From assembly GCA_013396525.1 (NCBI GenBank), contig VWYX01000617.1, positions 73,857 to 137,856 of the forward strand: a DNA stretch of 64,000 nucleotides. The letters run 5' to 3'. Position 1 is the stretch's first letter; the number at the start of each line of letters is the position of its first letter. Shown here in pieces: positions 38,201 to 52,089 of the stretch. The notes under the pieces are model-generated. The model searched no databases and was not told the origin of the DNA. It was given only the letters and a program-made list of their open reading frames with translations. This DNA comes from Chaetorhynchus papuensis (taxonomy: Eukaryota; Chordata; Aves; Passeriformes; Rhipiduridae). The position numbers and the translations under genes were made by a program.

Positions 38201-39232
38201 TACCTCAGTTCAACCTAGTGTTCCCAGTAGAAAAGTCTACTACTGATTTAAATTTTAGAAGCTTATCAGCTTGCTGATTTCCTCCTATCAGCTATTTGGC
38301 TGTTCTGTACCCAGGAAAGTTAAAGCAAAGCACCAGCACAGAAGAGGATAGGGTGTGACCTTAAAATACCTGTGCTCAACTGTTATTTCTGTTTGGAGCT
38401 CTGCTTTGATCAGTAAATGAGTCTTCTAGGTGAGATGTGAGTGCTTTCTACACACGTTTTTCTTTATCAGTCCCTGAGTTATTTTGATTTTATTTCCTTT
38501 CAAGGTTTAGGTGAGCATTTTAAATTTTGGGGTGTTTGAAGTTAAGCACTTAAATCCTTGTTCAGGCATAAATGAGTTGATTACATTCTTGAACACATGA
38601 AGAATTGCAGCTGCCATTTACTACGTTTGAAAGTGATTTTTCGGTCTGAAATGCCAGCTCACTGCTTTTCTCATGGCAAAAAATACAAATGACCACCTAC
38701 ATTTAGGTAGCTGAATTTGCACACGTGATCTTTTCTAGACTTCTAGGAGATTAGAGTTACTCTGGGTAAAAACTCCCCCAGCGTGGCGTTTACATGGAGG
38801 TCTTAACACAAATGATGTTGATCTGCCAATAAACTTCTCCTAATACCCGCAATTTATTGATACGAGTGTACACTAAGTGATGTTTTATAGGTGAGGATTT
38901 GAGGGAATGGTGCTGAAGATCCAATTTTGACAGGTCTCTGTTGTGCCAACAGTCAAAAAGACTAGTTAATTTTGATAATTAGCCCCTAACTGATTTGGTC
39001 AAAGCTATGTGGGAATTCTCTGTGCAGTTTCCCAAATCCATGCTGGACCCATTTTCTTTCTCTCACTAATGCAATAAAGAAATCAGAGCTGCCCCGTCCT
39101 GCTCAACCACCAAACTCTGAAAGTGTGGGTTCAACTCGGACTAATCACCACAAGTAATTCCCTTGAGTCTACCCCTCCCTGTGTGTGTACATCACAACAT
39201 AAAATGTGCTACGCCTCTGAAGACCATGACTT

Positions 39233-39545
39233 TTAATAACTATGTTGTTTTATTGACTTGAGCAGAGCTGGCTTAAGTAGCCTTGGCCACTCTCTTGCCC
39301 TGGAGAAGCTGCTGATGCAGGTACGAGGGGCTGTTCCCAGCACCTTTATTGAGCCCCACAGAGCAAGAGGTGGCCAGTGGACACAGCGTACTTCAGGAAC
39401 CTCATGGCCATGGCTTTTGTGGACCTGCTGTTGGACCCATGCAATGGGAACTGTTGCTGCCACATCTTTCCTGCTGGGAGAAAAATACAGTCCACGTCAA
39501 AGGCAGCGGAGTGCTAAATCCAGCACCAAACCTGTTTTCTGTCTA
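39233..39545 (-). other. GC-richer block with two minus-strand AATAAA signals (possible retrocopy or 3' exon)
   Basis: On the minus strand this block runs through a 76-codon open frame (39463 down to 39233). It contains AATAAA twice, at plus coordinates 39345-39350 and 39249-39254, the second near the end of the GC-rich part. That arrangement resembles the end of a transcript, either a terminal exon or a processed retrocopy that lost its poly(A) tail. The encoded peptide has no domain I recognise and the frame contains one AATAAA, so if this is mRNA-derived it is more likely 3' untranslated sequence. AATAAA is a common hexamer, so the evidence is weak. Confidence 0.2.
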
Positions 39546-42500
39546 TGATGGTGTTACTCCAACTTAACCAATCCTCATTTAAAAAGAAAACTCTTTTCCC
39601 TTATCAGAACACTGAAAAAATATGCATTTTGCTTTTGAAGTGAATTAAACTCCAATATTAATGTAAGAAATATTAAAAAGATAATTTTGAGGACCAGTTT
39701 TATCCAAGGCCTTTTCATCTCGGTTGTTCACCTTTAACTTTAAACACACAGAGTAATTATGGATTATTGATGTTTGGTTAATTGCTGATGTTTTGTGAAT
39801 AATTTCTTAACTTTCTGATATTTAGTTTAGTAGACAGGCATCACTCCTTTCTTCGGTTTTGACAAAGAATATCTTAGTGATGGAAAAGTTTCTCTGTGAA
39901 ACCACAGTCTTCTGTGCTGTTCTGCACAGCCCATCAAGCTCTGCAATTTATCGTGGCTTAGACATCACTTCTATGGAAACCATATTTGAAAACACTGATA
40001 GCATAATGCTTTTTCTGCTTCTGTGAATCTCATACCACCTAAGTATATAATACAATTTAAAATACAAATCACTAAATGTAAATTACTACTACATACTTGC
40101 TAATTGGGATTTAAATTGAAATTCTGTTGTGACAAAATTAGTTTTGTAGTTTTGTTTTCATTTTTTTGTTTGTCTGTGAGTCCAGACATTTGCTGAGTTA
40201 ATGATGATCTGGTCATTTGTCAGTATGTTCTCTCTAGAAAAGTGTAGTGTTTGAAACCTAAGCTCTTGGAGGAAATAAAGGGTAGGAATTAGCTGAGTAC
40301 ATTTGTTATAATGTGAGTTAGCCATATTTACTGAAATAATGATTCCAGACAGAAAATACCAAGAAAGCAATATTCCAGTATAGGAACATTGCTAAAATAG
40401 AGATGTCATAAATGAGAATAACTTATCCCTGAGCTCTGTTTCAGGTACTCTCTGTATATGTTGTGACTGGAGAAAATGATTTTTCGGAGCTTGAAGGATT
40501 TTTTTCCGTTGGGCTGTTCCCAGAAGAGACAGGGTTTTAAATTTACATTTCATGGTGGTATTGACCACAGCAGACCTGGCAGATTCAAACGCATGATGAG
40601 CCAGTCAAAGCTGAATGGCAGATGAGCACCAGTTTTAAGACACAGAACACCACTGATTTGTCTGTAAAGTGGTTCAAATGGATCTTTCATAAATCCGTGT
40701 ACATGCTTTCTCTGTTTAGTGCATGAAGCCTTACATTCAGCTGCATTCTAGAGGAATGTATTCAAAATAAAAAATGTTTTCTGTTTGCCCAGTCAAGACT
40801 GTTAAAGTTGGGTGAAATACAGTACAGGGTTAATAAAACATAAAAGGGCAAAATAAACACCCCCCCCAGTTCAGCAGATACCCCCTTATTTTGCTTTCTG
40901 GAAAGCCACCTGATCTGTGCACTGTACTTTGTTTGCTACTCAGGAAATTGGTGTCTGCTCCCTGATTTACAGGGAGTGCGTTAGACCCTGCTCAGCCCAG
41001 GGAAAACCGCATGTGCAAATCCTTGGGGAGCATCATGATGGCAGAACATGCTTCCAGACTGAAAGGACTGAAAAGGCAAGCAAATATAAAGTGTGTGATA
41101 TATAATTGATGAAGAAGGAATCTCTAAATGTAAGAGTTTCGTTCAATCATAATAAAGTAGTCGAGAGTGTGCGGACACTGGAATTAAAGATACATGTACT
41201 CTATTCAGCAGACCAATATTTATTCTTCAGTCCAAGGCAGCAAGCATAAATTTTATATTTTTGCCTAAAAGCAAGAAATTGATTTAAATTTCACAAATAT
41301 TAAGAAAAAAAGAGCAGACCAGATTTCTGACTCGGGATTTTTCACCTTTGTAACATGAGCAAGTTTCTAAACAATTAGGAACAATTGTTCCAGTTATAAA
41401 TAGATTGCATCAATCACTTGGAAGATCTTAAAGGAAGGTTGCAATATGCGGAACAGAGGAGGATGTTAGCTGCTGGATATGTGCAAAGCATGTAAACCTT
41501 CACGATACAAGGAAGGTAATTGTTTTTCCCCGAGGTATTCTGGACTTTGTTGGGAATAGGTTGTAACAAAAATTGCAATGCACCTTCTTGAATTCATAGT
41601 GTCGGGAAGAGTTACAGATTTGTAAACTTTTCTGTGGGACCAGAGCTGCAAGGTCGAAGAGGGAGGAGTTTTGCAGGGAATGTGCTGCTATAAAATGGAT
41701 ATGGAGTTGAACCAAGGCTGCAACCTGTGACATGTCCAAGTGGTTCTCTCCGTATGCCTATGTTTAGCCAACTGAACCCACCTTGGATTTTTAGCTTGTT
41801 CTCATATAGAGAGGTGTGGGGTGTCTGTTTTTTTTTAATTTCACCTGCAGGGTGAAAAACAGGCTTTGAAATGCTCAGCAGTGCTATTTCAGCCCAGCAG
41901 TGCAAGGAACCTCTGCAGGATCCTTGGGTTTCTCAGGCTCAGCTTGGTTGAGATGGGAAGAAAGGGAAGGAGACAGCAAGAGAGCTGATGAAGAGAACAG
42001 TCACATTTTGTACTTCTTTTGTAACTCTGGTATGGTCTGCTGCAGTTTGGGAATTTGTTGGAGGGCTGGAAAGCTTCTTGCGAAATGTGTGATCGTTCCA
42101 GAGAGACAGCATTTATTTAACGACTTTCTGCTTATGTTTCTTGATGTGTGTGATGTGACTGTCGCTGGAACACGGCCAGTGAAAACATCCTTTTTGTAAA
42201 GCACTGTTTGTTCATGGCAGAGGTCGTTCTGCCTAAGGTGAAACTATTTCTTCAGTGGGCGCCCTCATTAGATAAAAGTCTTCAGACTGGTGAGAAAAGT
42301 GCTTAGCACTCCTAAAAGTAAGAACAGTGGTGTCTGAGGCTGTTCTGTAGCACAAACTCCTCAAATATTTGGAGTAAGTTGCTGGACGTAGATGCGTTGC
42401 ATAATGGTGCTCAGTAATGTGCAATTTTTGTGATGAATGTGGGGATTAATTGATACAAATGAAGGCATTTCCAAAGACAGTGAAGGATGATGGTTGTTTA

Positions 42501-42997
42501 TTTTTGTGGGAAACCAGAGAGGTATTCCAAGTTTTGAATACAAAGTGTGTGATGTCTGTGTATCTCCGCCCTGTGCGGGCCTGGAGTGGAGTTTCTTCTC
42601 TATTTTACCTCATGATATTGCTGACATATTGCAGGGCTAACATGGTACCTGCACCTGTGCCCATGATATGGCAGAAATAGGTGTTAATTGAAGTGCTCAG
42701 GATGCTTCTCTCTCAAACTGATTACCAACCAGTCATTACCAATCAATATTTATCTTCACTTGCTACATTTATTTCTTATCAGAGGAAGGTCTCTGTAAAC
42801 ACAAAAGCTGCTCTGGTTTTTTGCCATTGTAACATGAAGCATATTATTCCATCATATATAATATGATATTTTATATGCTTAAACTTTTTTTTTTTGTTGT
42901 ATAAACTATTTGTAACTACCCAACTAAAAGGGTCTTTCTTCCTGCAGAAAACCACCAAAACTAGTACAGTGAAGTCAGTTAATGAAACTTGGGATTT

Positions 42998-43043
42998 CCA
43001 TATTACCGTGGATAATATCCATATCCATATTACTGTGGATAAT
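42998..43043. repeat. Direct repeat, 2 x 19 bp with 27-bp period
   Basis: CCATATTACCGTGGATAAT at 42998-43016 recurs at 43025-43043 with one mismatch (C to T in ACCG/ACTG). The spacer ATCCATAT itself begins a partial further copy. It is a young-looking local duplication in unique DNA. Confidence 0.85.
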
Positions 43044-44954
43044 AAATTCACTGGTGGCCACAATGACTTTGTTCATTACTGGCCAGTACCATGGGCAATA
43101 GCCAAGGCTGGAAGTTCCAAGTTAAGGATCATGATCCTTTGGGACTTGATTAATCATGCTAGCAAGAAGGAAGTTTTGCTGTCTTCTGTAGAAAGTAGCA
43201 GCAGTGAGACCTTATAAAATATGTAAATTCTTACCAGCTTTGAGATAAAGATGTTGGGGTGGGGAGCAAAAGTTTGGTTTTTTCAATCATGACATTTCCA
43301 TTGTCTTTTTTCCCAAGTTTCATTCAACTAGTGCACACAATGATTAACTGGGCACATATCAAATAGTGTAGCTTTCCAATGACATTTTCTTCCAACAGTG
43401 ATAAAATGGGGTATTTTTGTGCTTAGAAATGGATATTAATATTACTGTGAAAAGATTGTATCACAGGCAACACTTACTCATTTATTAAGATACTTTTTAT
43501 TACTGTGATGTTTTATACTATCAGTGCCATACATCCAGTGTAGTTGCTTTTGCTTCTTCATTGTATGTTACTGTAGATAAAATATAAGCCAATATCTCTT
43601 TGCTTTTCTTTGTATTAATCTTATTTACCAAAGTAATAAATTATTTTTTAAGTCAGGGGCAACTTTCTGATTTGAAGGCTCTGAAGACATATACAAATAG
43701 AAATGTTAGAGCATTTTTTCAGAGGGAAGCCTAGTCATTAATCTCTTTTTGCTTTCATCTCTGTCACTATATATTTGTATTAAAATAGATGTATTTAGAC
43801 TGTATCAGGAGAATAAGAAAGTGCATACAAAATCTACTCTTATTCTGCATGGGTTTAAAGGTTAAAAGAAACTGTCTTCCGTTTCTATGCTTCAAATTGT
43901 TCTTTGTCTAAAGGATGCCTGGTGACGCTTGAGTTTTTGTGGTACTTCTCTTAGTTTATAGAAAATACTTCATTGCACAGAGTGGCTGCTGCCTGGAAAG
44001 GCCACCTGCTTACTTTTGATCCTCACACCTCAGGGGAGAGCTTGTCTGTCTGGAGAGAGGATGGTCAGTGGTCTAGAAAATGGCTAAGATGGACCGTTTG
44101 ATTACCAAAGAAACAAGCTAATTACCCACCCACATCTGTGCATGCACAGCCTTTGTGTAGCTGTGTAGATACCGGGCCATTTGCTTTGGGATTCTTCTCT
44201 CAAGCTCAGTCACCAGTTAAACTGGTCTTTAGACAAGCAAAAAGCTCTATGAAGATTTCTGTGTTCTCTAAGTAGGTTTTGCAGTGGGTTTATTCTGTCA
44301 ACTGAATGCAAAATGTTGGATAAATTTTAAAATCCCTTGCACGCTGAAATAATTACCAACAACCTTGCCTTCCTTTCCTCACTTTTATTCAGTTTTGAGT
44401 CATGGGGTGTATGAGATGCTTTGTTAAAATTCTGTTCATTTAAGCTGCTTTCATTTCACTTTCCAGTGGATACCAAACCCACTGCTCCCTGTGTTTGTGT
44501 CCACGCACATCCTTTGTAAAATTAGCGAGAGACCTGATAAATCAGGAGGCAGGAGGGGAACTACATTTTCCAACCGTGAAAAAGCTTTCCTTTCACTAAA
44601 AACAAGGTTAAAGTTTCCGATGTTTGGGCCCCTTTCAGTACCACTGGTAGATCTAAGAGCTTGTTATTTTTTTTTTTTAACTCAGCAATTTGGTATCTAG
44701 CTTAAGTAGGTCGAAGTGGGGGAATGCCAGACTGAGTCGAAGGTGGGTAAACTCTGCTTTCATTCAGTATCGACTGAGAGTGTCATGAACCGTTCCTAAT
44801 TTGTTTAGACCGATAACATGGTGAGGCAGATTATGTTCCAAAAGTGATTTCAACACACTTTGGTTTTTAATGGACTAGGCTGTGCTTCAGCTGAGAGATA
44901 CATCGTGTTGAGCATGGGGTGGAAATTAATCGCCCCAGTTCTACACAACCTTCT

Positions 44955-45200
44955 GCGGCTGCATTCAGTTTATAAGTACTAATGATTAAAATTTACCAAG
45001 ATGGTGAGCTCAGCATTGCTCTTATCTATAGTTTTATTAGAAAGACTTAAAAGTGACAGCACGGTCATTAAATGTTGTGGGTTTTCTTTTTTTTTTTCTT
45101 TTTAAATCTGCATATATTTAGACATAATTTGCAAGAATATCCATTGCATTAATAATGCAAATCCTAATTACTTGTTAGAAAATTGATGTTACCCCTCCAA
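44955..45200. other. Possible conserved non-coding element with POU/homeodomain motifs
   Basis: The segment contains an octamer-type ATGCAAAT at 45155-45162, a second reversed octamer core (ATTTGCA) at 45127-45133, TAATTA at 45165-45170, and a perfect 7-bp inverted repeat TTGCATT-AAT-AATGCAA at 45144-45160. Clusters of such sites are typical of developmental enhancers in vertebrate gene deserts and long introns. The motifs are seen directly; conservation and function are inferred. Confidence 0.22.
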
Positions 45201-48079
45201 GCTACATTATTGCACATGCTTTTTCCAGAGTTAGATTATTTGGATAACAGTCTCCCGAGGATCTCAGGTTTTGCGTTGTGTCAAATTTTTTGCAGCTCTG
45301 TGGCTTACAAGCTCATTTTTTTGCACAGCAAGGGTGAATAATAATCTTGACTGGCTTATTAGTAATCCTGTTTAGACACCTGTACAAATCTTATTGTTTG
45401 GAAGAGTGATTGAATTTATGTGTATTAATAAGGTTGAAAATACATTTCTTAACTATTATACATTGATGATCATTTCAGTCTCCCTCTCCTTTTCTCATTA
45501 AAAGTATGAAAAACATGACTGCATAAAAATTAACTGAGCATAAGAACAGTGAAAACCTTGCTGATATTTTTGGAATTTTTTATTGTGAATTTTCTTATGG
45601 CATTCTCAATTCAAAAGTATACAAAACTGTGAGAAATATCAGAAATAACTGTGTTCTGATATTATTAATGGCTCTTTGTGATGTGTTTAGCACAGCATTA
45701 TTGCGGTGCTTCAGTTATTAGTCTAAAAAATACTTCATAGTGAAAATGCAATGGTAATCTTCTTGAAAATAAAGCTTATCCATGTTTCTGAATCACTGGG
45801 CCTGTCAACCTTCAATCCTTTTGTTTTTAAAAGCTGAGATATTCTCCAACTTTCATTACTCCTAAGTGCATGTGACACTATAAAGTGATTTAGATGTTTG
45901 AAGACAACAGCAATAATATATCTTTTTAGCATATCATTAGAGTCGATGCCCATTAGCAGATTTTCGCCCAGTTCTTGGTTAGCAAAGTGGCCTTTAGTGG
46001 TGCCGTGAGTGTACAGTCGGGAATATTATGCTGCAGACTGGAAATGGACCTCTCTGGGTTGTGAAGGTGTGTCAGCTCATTGAAGAATTTCTGACTAATT
46101 TTGAAAAATGCTTTCTGTTGGGAAATACCACAGAGTGTCCCTAAAGACCAGAATGAAAGCAAACCTGAACCAGTTGAATTTCCTGTCAGAACAGACAAAC
46201 CATATTTCTACCCCATCCATGGACTTATTCTTGAGCAGTTGATTACATAGTTCACTTCACGTTCTCTCCAGAGTTTTCTGTTTAAGAAAACCAACCACCA
46301 AACAAACGAACAAAAAGGTTTTTGTTTATCTCAGTTGTAATTCAAAACATCTGGTCAAAAATAGTTGCAGATAAAACCTGTTGTAGTGTATTTCTGTAGC
46401 CCAATTATTCATGATTGAGATTTGTATTTCAGAATATTGTTAATTACTGATGGAATGTAGGGTATTCATTATGTCCTGCTTATAGGTGAATGAAACTAAG
46501 AATGTTTTTTTTTTTTCAATGGAAACCAATTTTATGAAGTTTACAGTTAGTTTTCTTTTAATATCTACAAATTTCTGTAATGTTAATTTTCATGCAACCA
46601 CTCTCATCAAATGTGTTTTCTGATCATTGCTCAGCCTTTATTTCACAACTGCCTCCAAAGGAATACACAGATGTTATCGGTCCATTACAAAAATCCAGAA
46701 AAAGGCAGTAATTTTCTATGCTTTCAGAAGGAGTGTGCAGTGCAATGTACAAGAATAGCCTAATCTTCTTTATATATGCTCAGAGGAGCTGCAGGAGCTT
46801 TATCTGAATTTTTGCCTTGTACGTTCTCACTGTGTTTATCCTCACAACAACTCTTTCGTGCTGTCAGTGGTCGTAATGTTTTATTGAGCTGGGACAGGGA
46901 GACAGAACGTTTGGCCTGTGGTCACACTGGAAGGATCAGCTGCCATCCGCACTGCTCCAACTTCTCTTGGGACTGACGTGGCAGGAACTTTGTTCCTTGT
47001 TGTCTTGGCAGCAGCGCTTCCTTGTGCATGGAGCTGCTGGGGCTCAGAGATGGTTTCCAGTGCAGTGCCCGGCATCTCTTACAGCAAAAAACAAGGGGCA
47101 GCTTCAGGTGGCAGAATGAGGTGTCAACGATAATTTAGATTAGGCTTTTGGAAAAAGAGGTCTTTATGCTGCCCTGCAAAGTTCACTGGCAACACAATTA
47201 GTGCAGTAATAAGCTGGGTCAAAAATTCAATGCAAATGCAAAAAAAAAAATAGGGTAATGATTTACTGATAAAGCAAAATAAAGTAGAAACAAATAAGCT
47301 GTGTTTGAGAAATTCCACTTTAAAGGAGCTGTAAATATCTGCAGTTTATTTTTGATGTGTTGAAAACTTTTCTCCCATTTGTCTGTCTCATCTTTAAAAG
47401 CACCAGACACATTATATCATTGCACTGAGGTAATATGAGATAATCATGATTTTCCTACTTGTGATTTAATGAAAATTTCTCTGGCAAAATGTCAGATATC
47501 CATTTAACATGAACTACTGAAATATGTAAAGCTTAGAAATTTAAAACTACAAGGAATTCTTATTAGGAGAATATTGATTTAACTTAATCCAGTTTAATTC
47601 CTTTGTAATGTTTCAAAACTCAAAAGTGATGAGTTTAGAAGAATGCACAGTATTTCTCAGCAGTAAAATTACCACTTTTTTAATGTAGAAGTACTAATGT
47701 TGCTCACTATTCATGACCTTAAGATTCTGTTTTACTGCGCTCTGCTTATAAGGCTTTTATTTTTACTTTTAATGCTATAGATTTTTGGAGTGCAGGAGTA
47801 TATTATGACAGACTTTATTTTTCCAAGGCATTGAAAGGAAATTACGTGGTAAAAAGCTGTTTAACGCTGTTATAGTCAGGGAACTAACAGTGACAGAAAT
47901 TACGTGACTGGAAGAATAAATTGTTCTAAATAAAATTATGCCTCAACTTCACTGCAGACAGTGTAGAAAGATACAGTTTTGAAGGCTTGAATTTGGACTT
48001 AGACAAGCATGGGCTGTTTTAATGTCCTGAGATGAGTTTTACTGGAGTCACGATCAGCACTCAGAACTTCCCTTTGGCA

Positions 48080-48250
48080 TTCATGTGAGAAGGATGCTAA
48101 CTTAGGAAGGCCAGCAATTAATACATTAATAAATGAATGCTGACGAATATGCTTCGCCAGCTGATTAGAAATCGGGGGTTGAATCAGTCAGTTAGAAATC
48201 AGGTTGAAGTCAGATGCATGTTTTGGTTTCATATCATAGTCGTTGATGTG
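48080..48250. other. Possible conserved non-coding element
   Basis: A segment with TTAATACATTAATAAATGAATG, CpG-bearing words (GACGAATATGCTTCGCC near 48142-48158) and imperfect duplicated words (CAGTTAGAAATCAGG echoing TGATTAGAAATCGGG). It is not low complexity, repeat-like or open. Conservation is suspected only from composition. Confidence 0.15.
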
Positions 48251-51200
48251 TTTGTTTTACTAATCATGGAAATGCACTTTTAGATGAGCAGATGGAGTGC
48301 TACTGGGTAGGAAAAAGTATCTTCCAAGAGCAATGGGAAATTGTATCTTGAAGTATCTGTTCTCTTTGCTGATCAAACCTGTATCATTCAGATTTAAAGT
48401 GGTTTTGTTTTCTTTTTTTTTCTTTAATTTTTAAATTTGTGACTATAGAAAATGAAGGAATTAGATTATTTTAATAGCTCTGATGGTATACTGGGAATCA
48501 CTGCACAACTGGGTGGATCCAGTAAAAACCTTTAATTTTGGTATGTTGGGATAATTTAGTGTATTTGGTGTATTGTGCATAGGAGTTATTCAGTTCCTAA
48601 TTATAGAAATTTGAATCCAGCTTTATTTGGATGGCTTTGGAAAATGTTGAGTATCAGTTGAAAAAGTGACATAAAACTTGGTGTTACAGAAATGTTGAGC
48701 CTTATAGTTTAATTCCTTCTATTTGTGTTTGGGCAGAGCCCCAAAGCTGTCTCTGGGAGGGTTCTGGCTGGGTAGCAAACCTGGTTATCTCAGCCCCCTG
48801 CTTTCGCTGCCCTCTGCAAATGAGCAGACGCACTCGTTCATCCCCTGCAGGAAAGAGCAGCCAGCCTCTCCCAAGCAGGGTTCCCAAATAAGCTCAGCAG
48901 CCTGCAGTGCTGAGCTAGATTCAAAAATGTGCTTAAGCAAATTCTGTGGAGATCTGGGGCTGTGTGGGGAGATCTCTGTAGCAGATGTCTCAGGGCCTCG
49001 GCAGCTCAGAACTGCCATTTGCAGTTTGACACGGCGCCTTTTCAGCAGAGATTTTCTTGAGGGAGGACTTTGGTTTTAAATCAGTGCCTTTAGATCATCT
49101 GGAAGGAAATGGAAATTTTCTATTCTTTTCTTTTTCTTCAGAAAATAGATTTCATCCAAACACTATAATTCAACTTTTTACATAGATGAATCTCCCTCTC
49201 CAGAGAAGACCTGAGGGCAGAGAATTACCTACAGAAATCACTTTGAGGTCAAAGTCCTGGAACTATGGTTACCTTTTCCATAATAAGTGAAAATGCATAA
49301 CTTCCCACTGGGCATCCTGGTAGCCTGAGGAGGTATAGATAAATTAATTGCTCAATAGTGATATGCACAGAGCTTCACTCCTTGCATTATGCCTCTGGTA
49401 GTCGTAGGCACCTCCATTTGCAACTGGGGAGGACTTGGGAGAGCCAGAAGATGAATTATTTTGGAACCTGCCAGATGGCTGTGCTGGGAGTGGTTTTTTC
49501 ATGTTACGTAGGGCAATAGCTCCCCTCATACCACAGCTCTGCATCAGGCCCTGTTCTTTCACTTAGGTTTAGTGGAACGATCACACACAGTTTCATCTGT
49601 CTACATCTACTTCTCCGTTTGTAGCCCAGTCCCTGATAAACCAGAATAGCTTGGCCAGGAGTCTGGGGGTAGACACAAGAAGGAACACATAACAATAGTT
49701 GTACATCAAACCTCCCACATCTCTGCCCAGCTAAAACTGCATCAGTCATTCACTCTAATGGTGGTGTTGAAGGATCACATCATTTATACATAAAGCTTTG
49801 TCAGGGTGTGTGCTAGTCAGTAGATAAAATTCCATTAAAAATGGACTCACCCTGAAAAATATTAGTCTTTTACTTACAGTTGCATCCATAAAATGTATTC
49901 CAGCTAAAACCTGTGAAGAAGCTTTCAGAAAAATCCCCCAAACTGAACTTATTGCATCAAGCTAAATGTTAAACATTAAAACAATTAAAATGTTGACTGC
50001 AAGTAAAATGTACTGTGCCCAATAAAAATTTCTATATATAGACCTCACTTGGAAGTGGTGAGCTCTCTCTAATAAATTACAAACCCTGTGGTTTATGTAT
50101 TACATTTTCTTCTCCACTGACTTAAAATATATATAGCCCAGTGATTTCAATTAGTTTTATACTTGCTTCTTGCAACGCTAAATTGGGCAAGAGTCTGGCT
50201 TGCCATTTCTTTTTCTTTCATCCTGTGGTAAACAACTCTGTTCGAAGATTGAAAAGCAGTTGTACTTCATTTTATCTTTGCTACAGGGGAGAAGTGAGGA
50301 AGCTGACAGAAGTTGTAGAGCTATTGTGGCACAGGGCTTCCACCTCTCAGGTTTCTTGACTCTCTTCTGAACACTTTAGGGTAGGGGATACCAGAAGGAA
50401 ACTGATACAGTGCCTTGGAGATAAACAAACAAACCCAAGCTCCTCTGTTACTCAGCGTACACATCTTAGGTGATTGTGTTGATGTGTTTGTTCACTCATC
50501 AGTTCTGTGCTCCACGGGATGCTTCCTAGTATGCCCAGTGTAAATATTTTGCTTTGTGTTCAGCTGCAGAATCTTTGTTTGGGAGGCACTTGAAGGATGC
50601 TCTTCCTTATCCCCAGCAATTATCTTCTGAAATGCACCAGGTTTTTTCCCTCCCCTGCTGCAGATATTTTAAAGCCGATTCCATTGCAGAGGATGTCTTT
50701 CTCCCCTTAAATCCTTTATGCAAAACCTTTTGTATGCTTGAGAAAGAAGTTTAGTTTGACATAAAATGTGTTCAGGCTTCCTGAACAATTATTTTAGCAA
50801 TTCACAGCCTGTAAAGGGATGGCTGCACAGAAGGTATTCTGTTTTTCTTCCCTGTTTTGGGGAGACCTTCATCCCACTCCCATTGTTCTGCCAGGTAATA
50901 GAAGTAATTTGTTTTCTTCTGTACAGGAAAACAAAAGAAAACACAATGATGGGAAGAGGGGAGGGAGTGTCATAATACAGATTTGTGGATGAAATAATAG
51001 CATCTCCTCTTCCAGTTTGATTTCAAAGAGAACCACCTGCTGATAGCTCAGATTGTGTCCTAAATCACTTGGCTCTTGGTACATAAAAATGTCAAGGATG
51101 GATATATTCATCCTAGTATGTTCTTAAAATGTTTTGTTAGTGAGAATAGTGAGTTTTTCAGAATTTGGAAAAGATTATCTTATAACCATGACAAGGTCTA

Positions 51201-51279
51201 AAGGCATCTAATCTAGGGGTTAGATGGGGTGACTTTCAAGACTAGAGGATACCAGCCTACAATTAGTAGCACATTATTG

Positions 51280-51295
51280 ATTTTTTTTTTTTTTT
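51280..51295. repeat. T homopolymer run
   Basis: About sixteen T preceding AAATTTTG. Simple low-complexity sequence. Confidence 0.8.
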
Positions 51296-52089
51296 AAATT
51301 TTGAAACATTCTAGTGACATAATCTTTCAAGGTGTTTCGTCCTGTACAACTGAAAGCCTGGGATTCGTTGTGGGTTATTTTAAGATGAAAAATAAAAAAT
51401 ATATCTGTGTGTGTTATACAGAGTTGACAATGATAGATGTCGGTGTAGCACATGGAAAGAATATTTTATTGGGAGCTTTTCTGAGTCACTGACTGCATCT
51501 CTGGTGAGTGACTGGCACCAGGTACATTCCCCACAAGAGGAGGGGGCTTGGGGTACTTTGAGTATTCACCTTTTGTCTGACAGCTTGCAGCTAGTAATGC
51601 AGCCAGTGCTAATGCCAGCCTTGTGGGTTGTATTAGATGGGGGGATTATAATTTGGGGTTGTTTCCTGTCACAGTTCCATGTTTGATTAAGCACCACATA
51701 AAAATGCTCCATGCAAGCACTACTCAGTGAAGTGTGTGACATACAGCATGCTCACATATGTTCTGTGATGTGCAGACTTCTCTTCTGAGCGGTGGAGAGG
51801 AAGGGTTATCTTAAGAAAAATGAATTCCCCACTTCAACATTTGCCTGCTGGAAGTGGAAATGTGGGACACAATACTGCAAGTGATACTGGTGGCTTGGAA
51901 CTTAGGAGGCAAGGGAGCTTCTATGCCTGGCACAAGTTTCCTTTTAGGGAAATAAAGCAACTCTTGGGAAAACTGGTGCAAATGCTGGGGCACTGAAACT
52001 GCAGTAGGCAAGTCTTGCATGGCACATGCTGTGAGATAGATTAGCTCCAGGTCCTTATCAACTGACAGATTTCTTTGGGGGCCACAAAG

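Larger units (their letters stand above)
21966..52088. other. Gene-free stretch of about 30 kb
   Basis: The longest repeat-poor stretch of the window. It holds simple repeats (T run near 23.53 kb, A/G-rich tract near 35.26 kb, C run near 30.49 kb), GC-richer blocks (about 22.79-23.34, 26.64-26.98, 32.54-32.89, 39.24-39.55 and 48.73-49.07 kb), CNE-like segments, a perfect 10-bp hairpin near 34.24 kb and a 27-bp-spaced duplication near 43.0 kb. No exon is convincing. Possible exceptions, a micro-exon at 34495-34519 and a minus-strand block at 39.2 kb, are listed separately. Confidence 0.6.
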
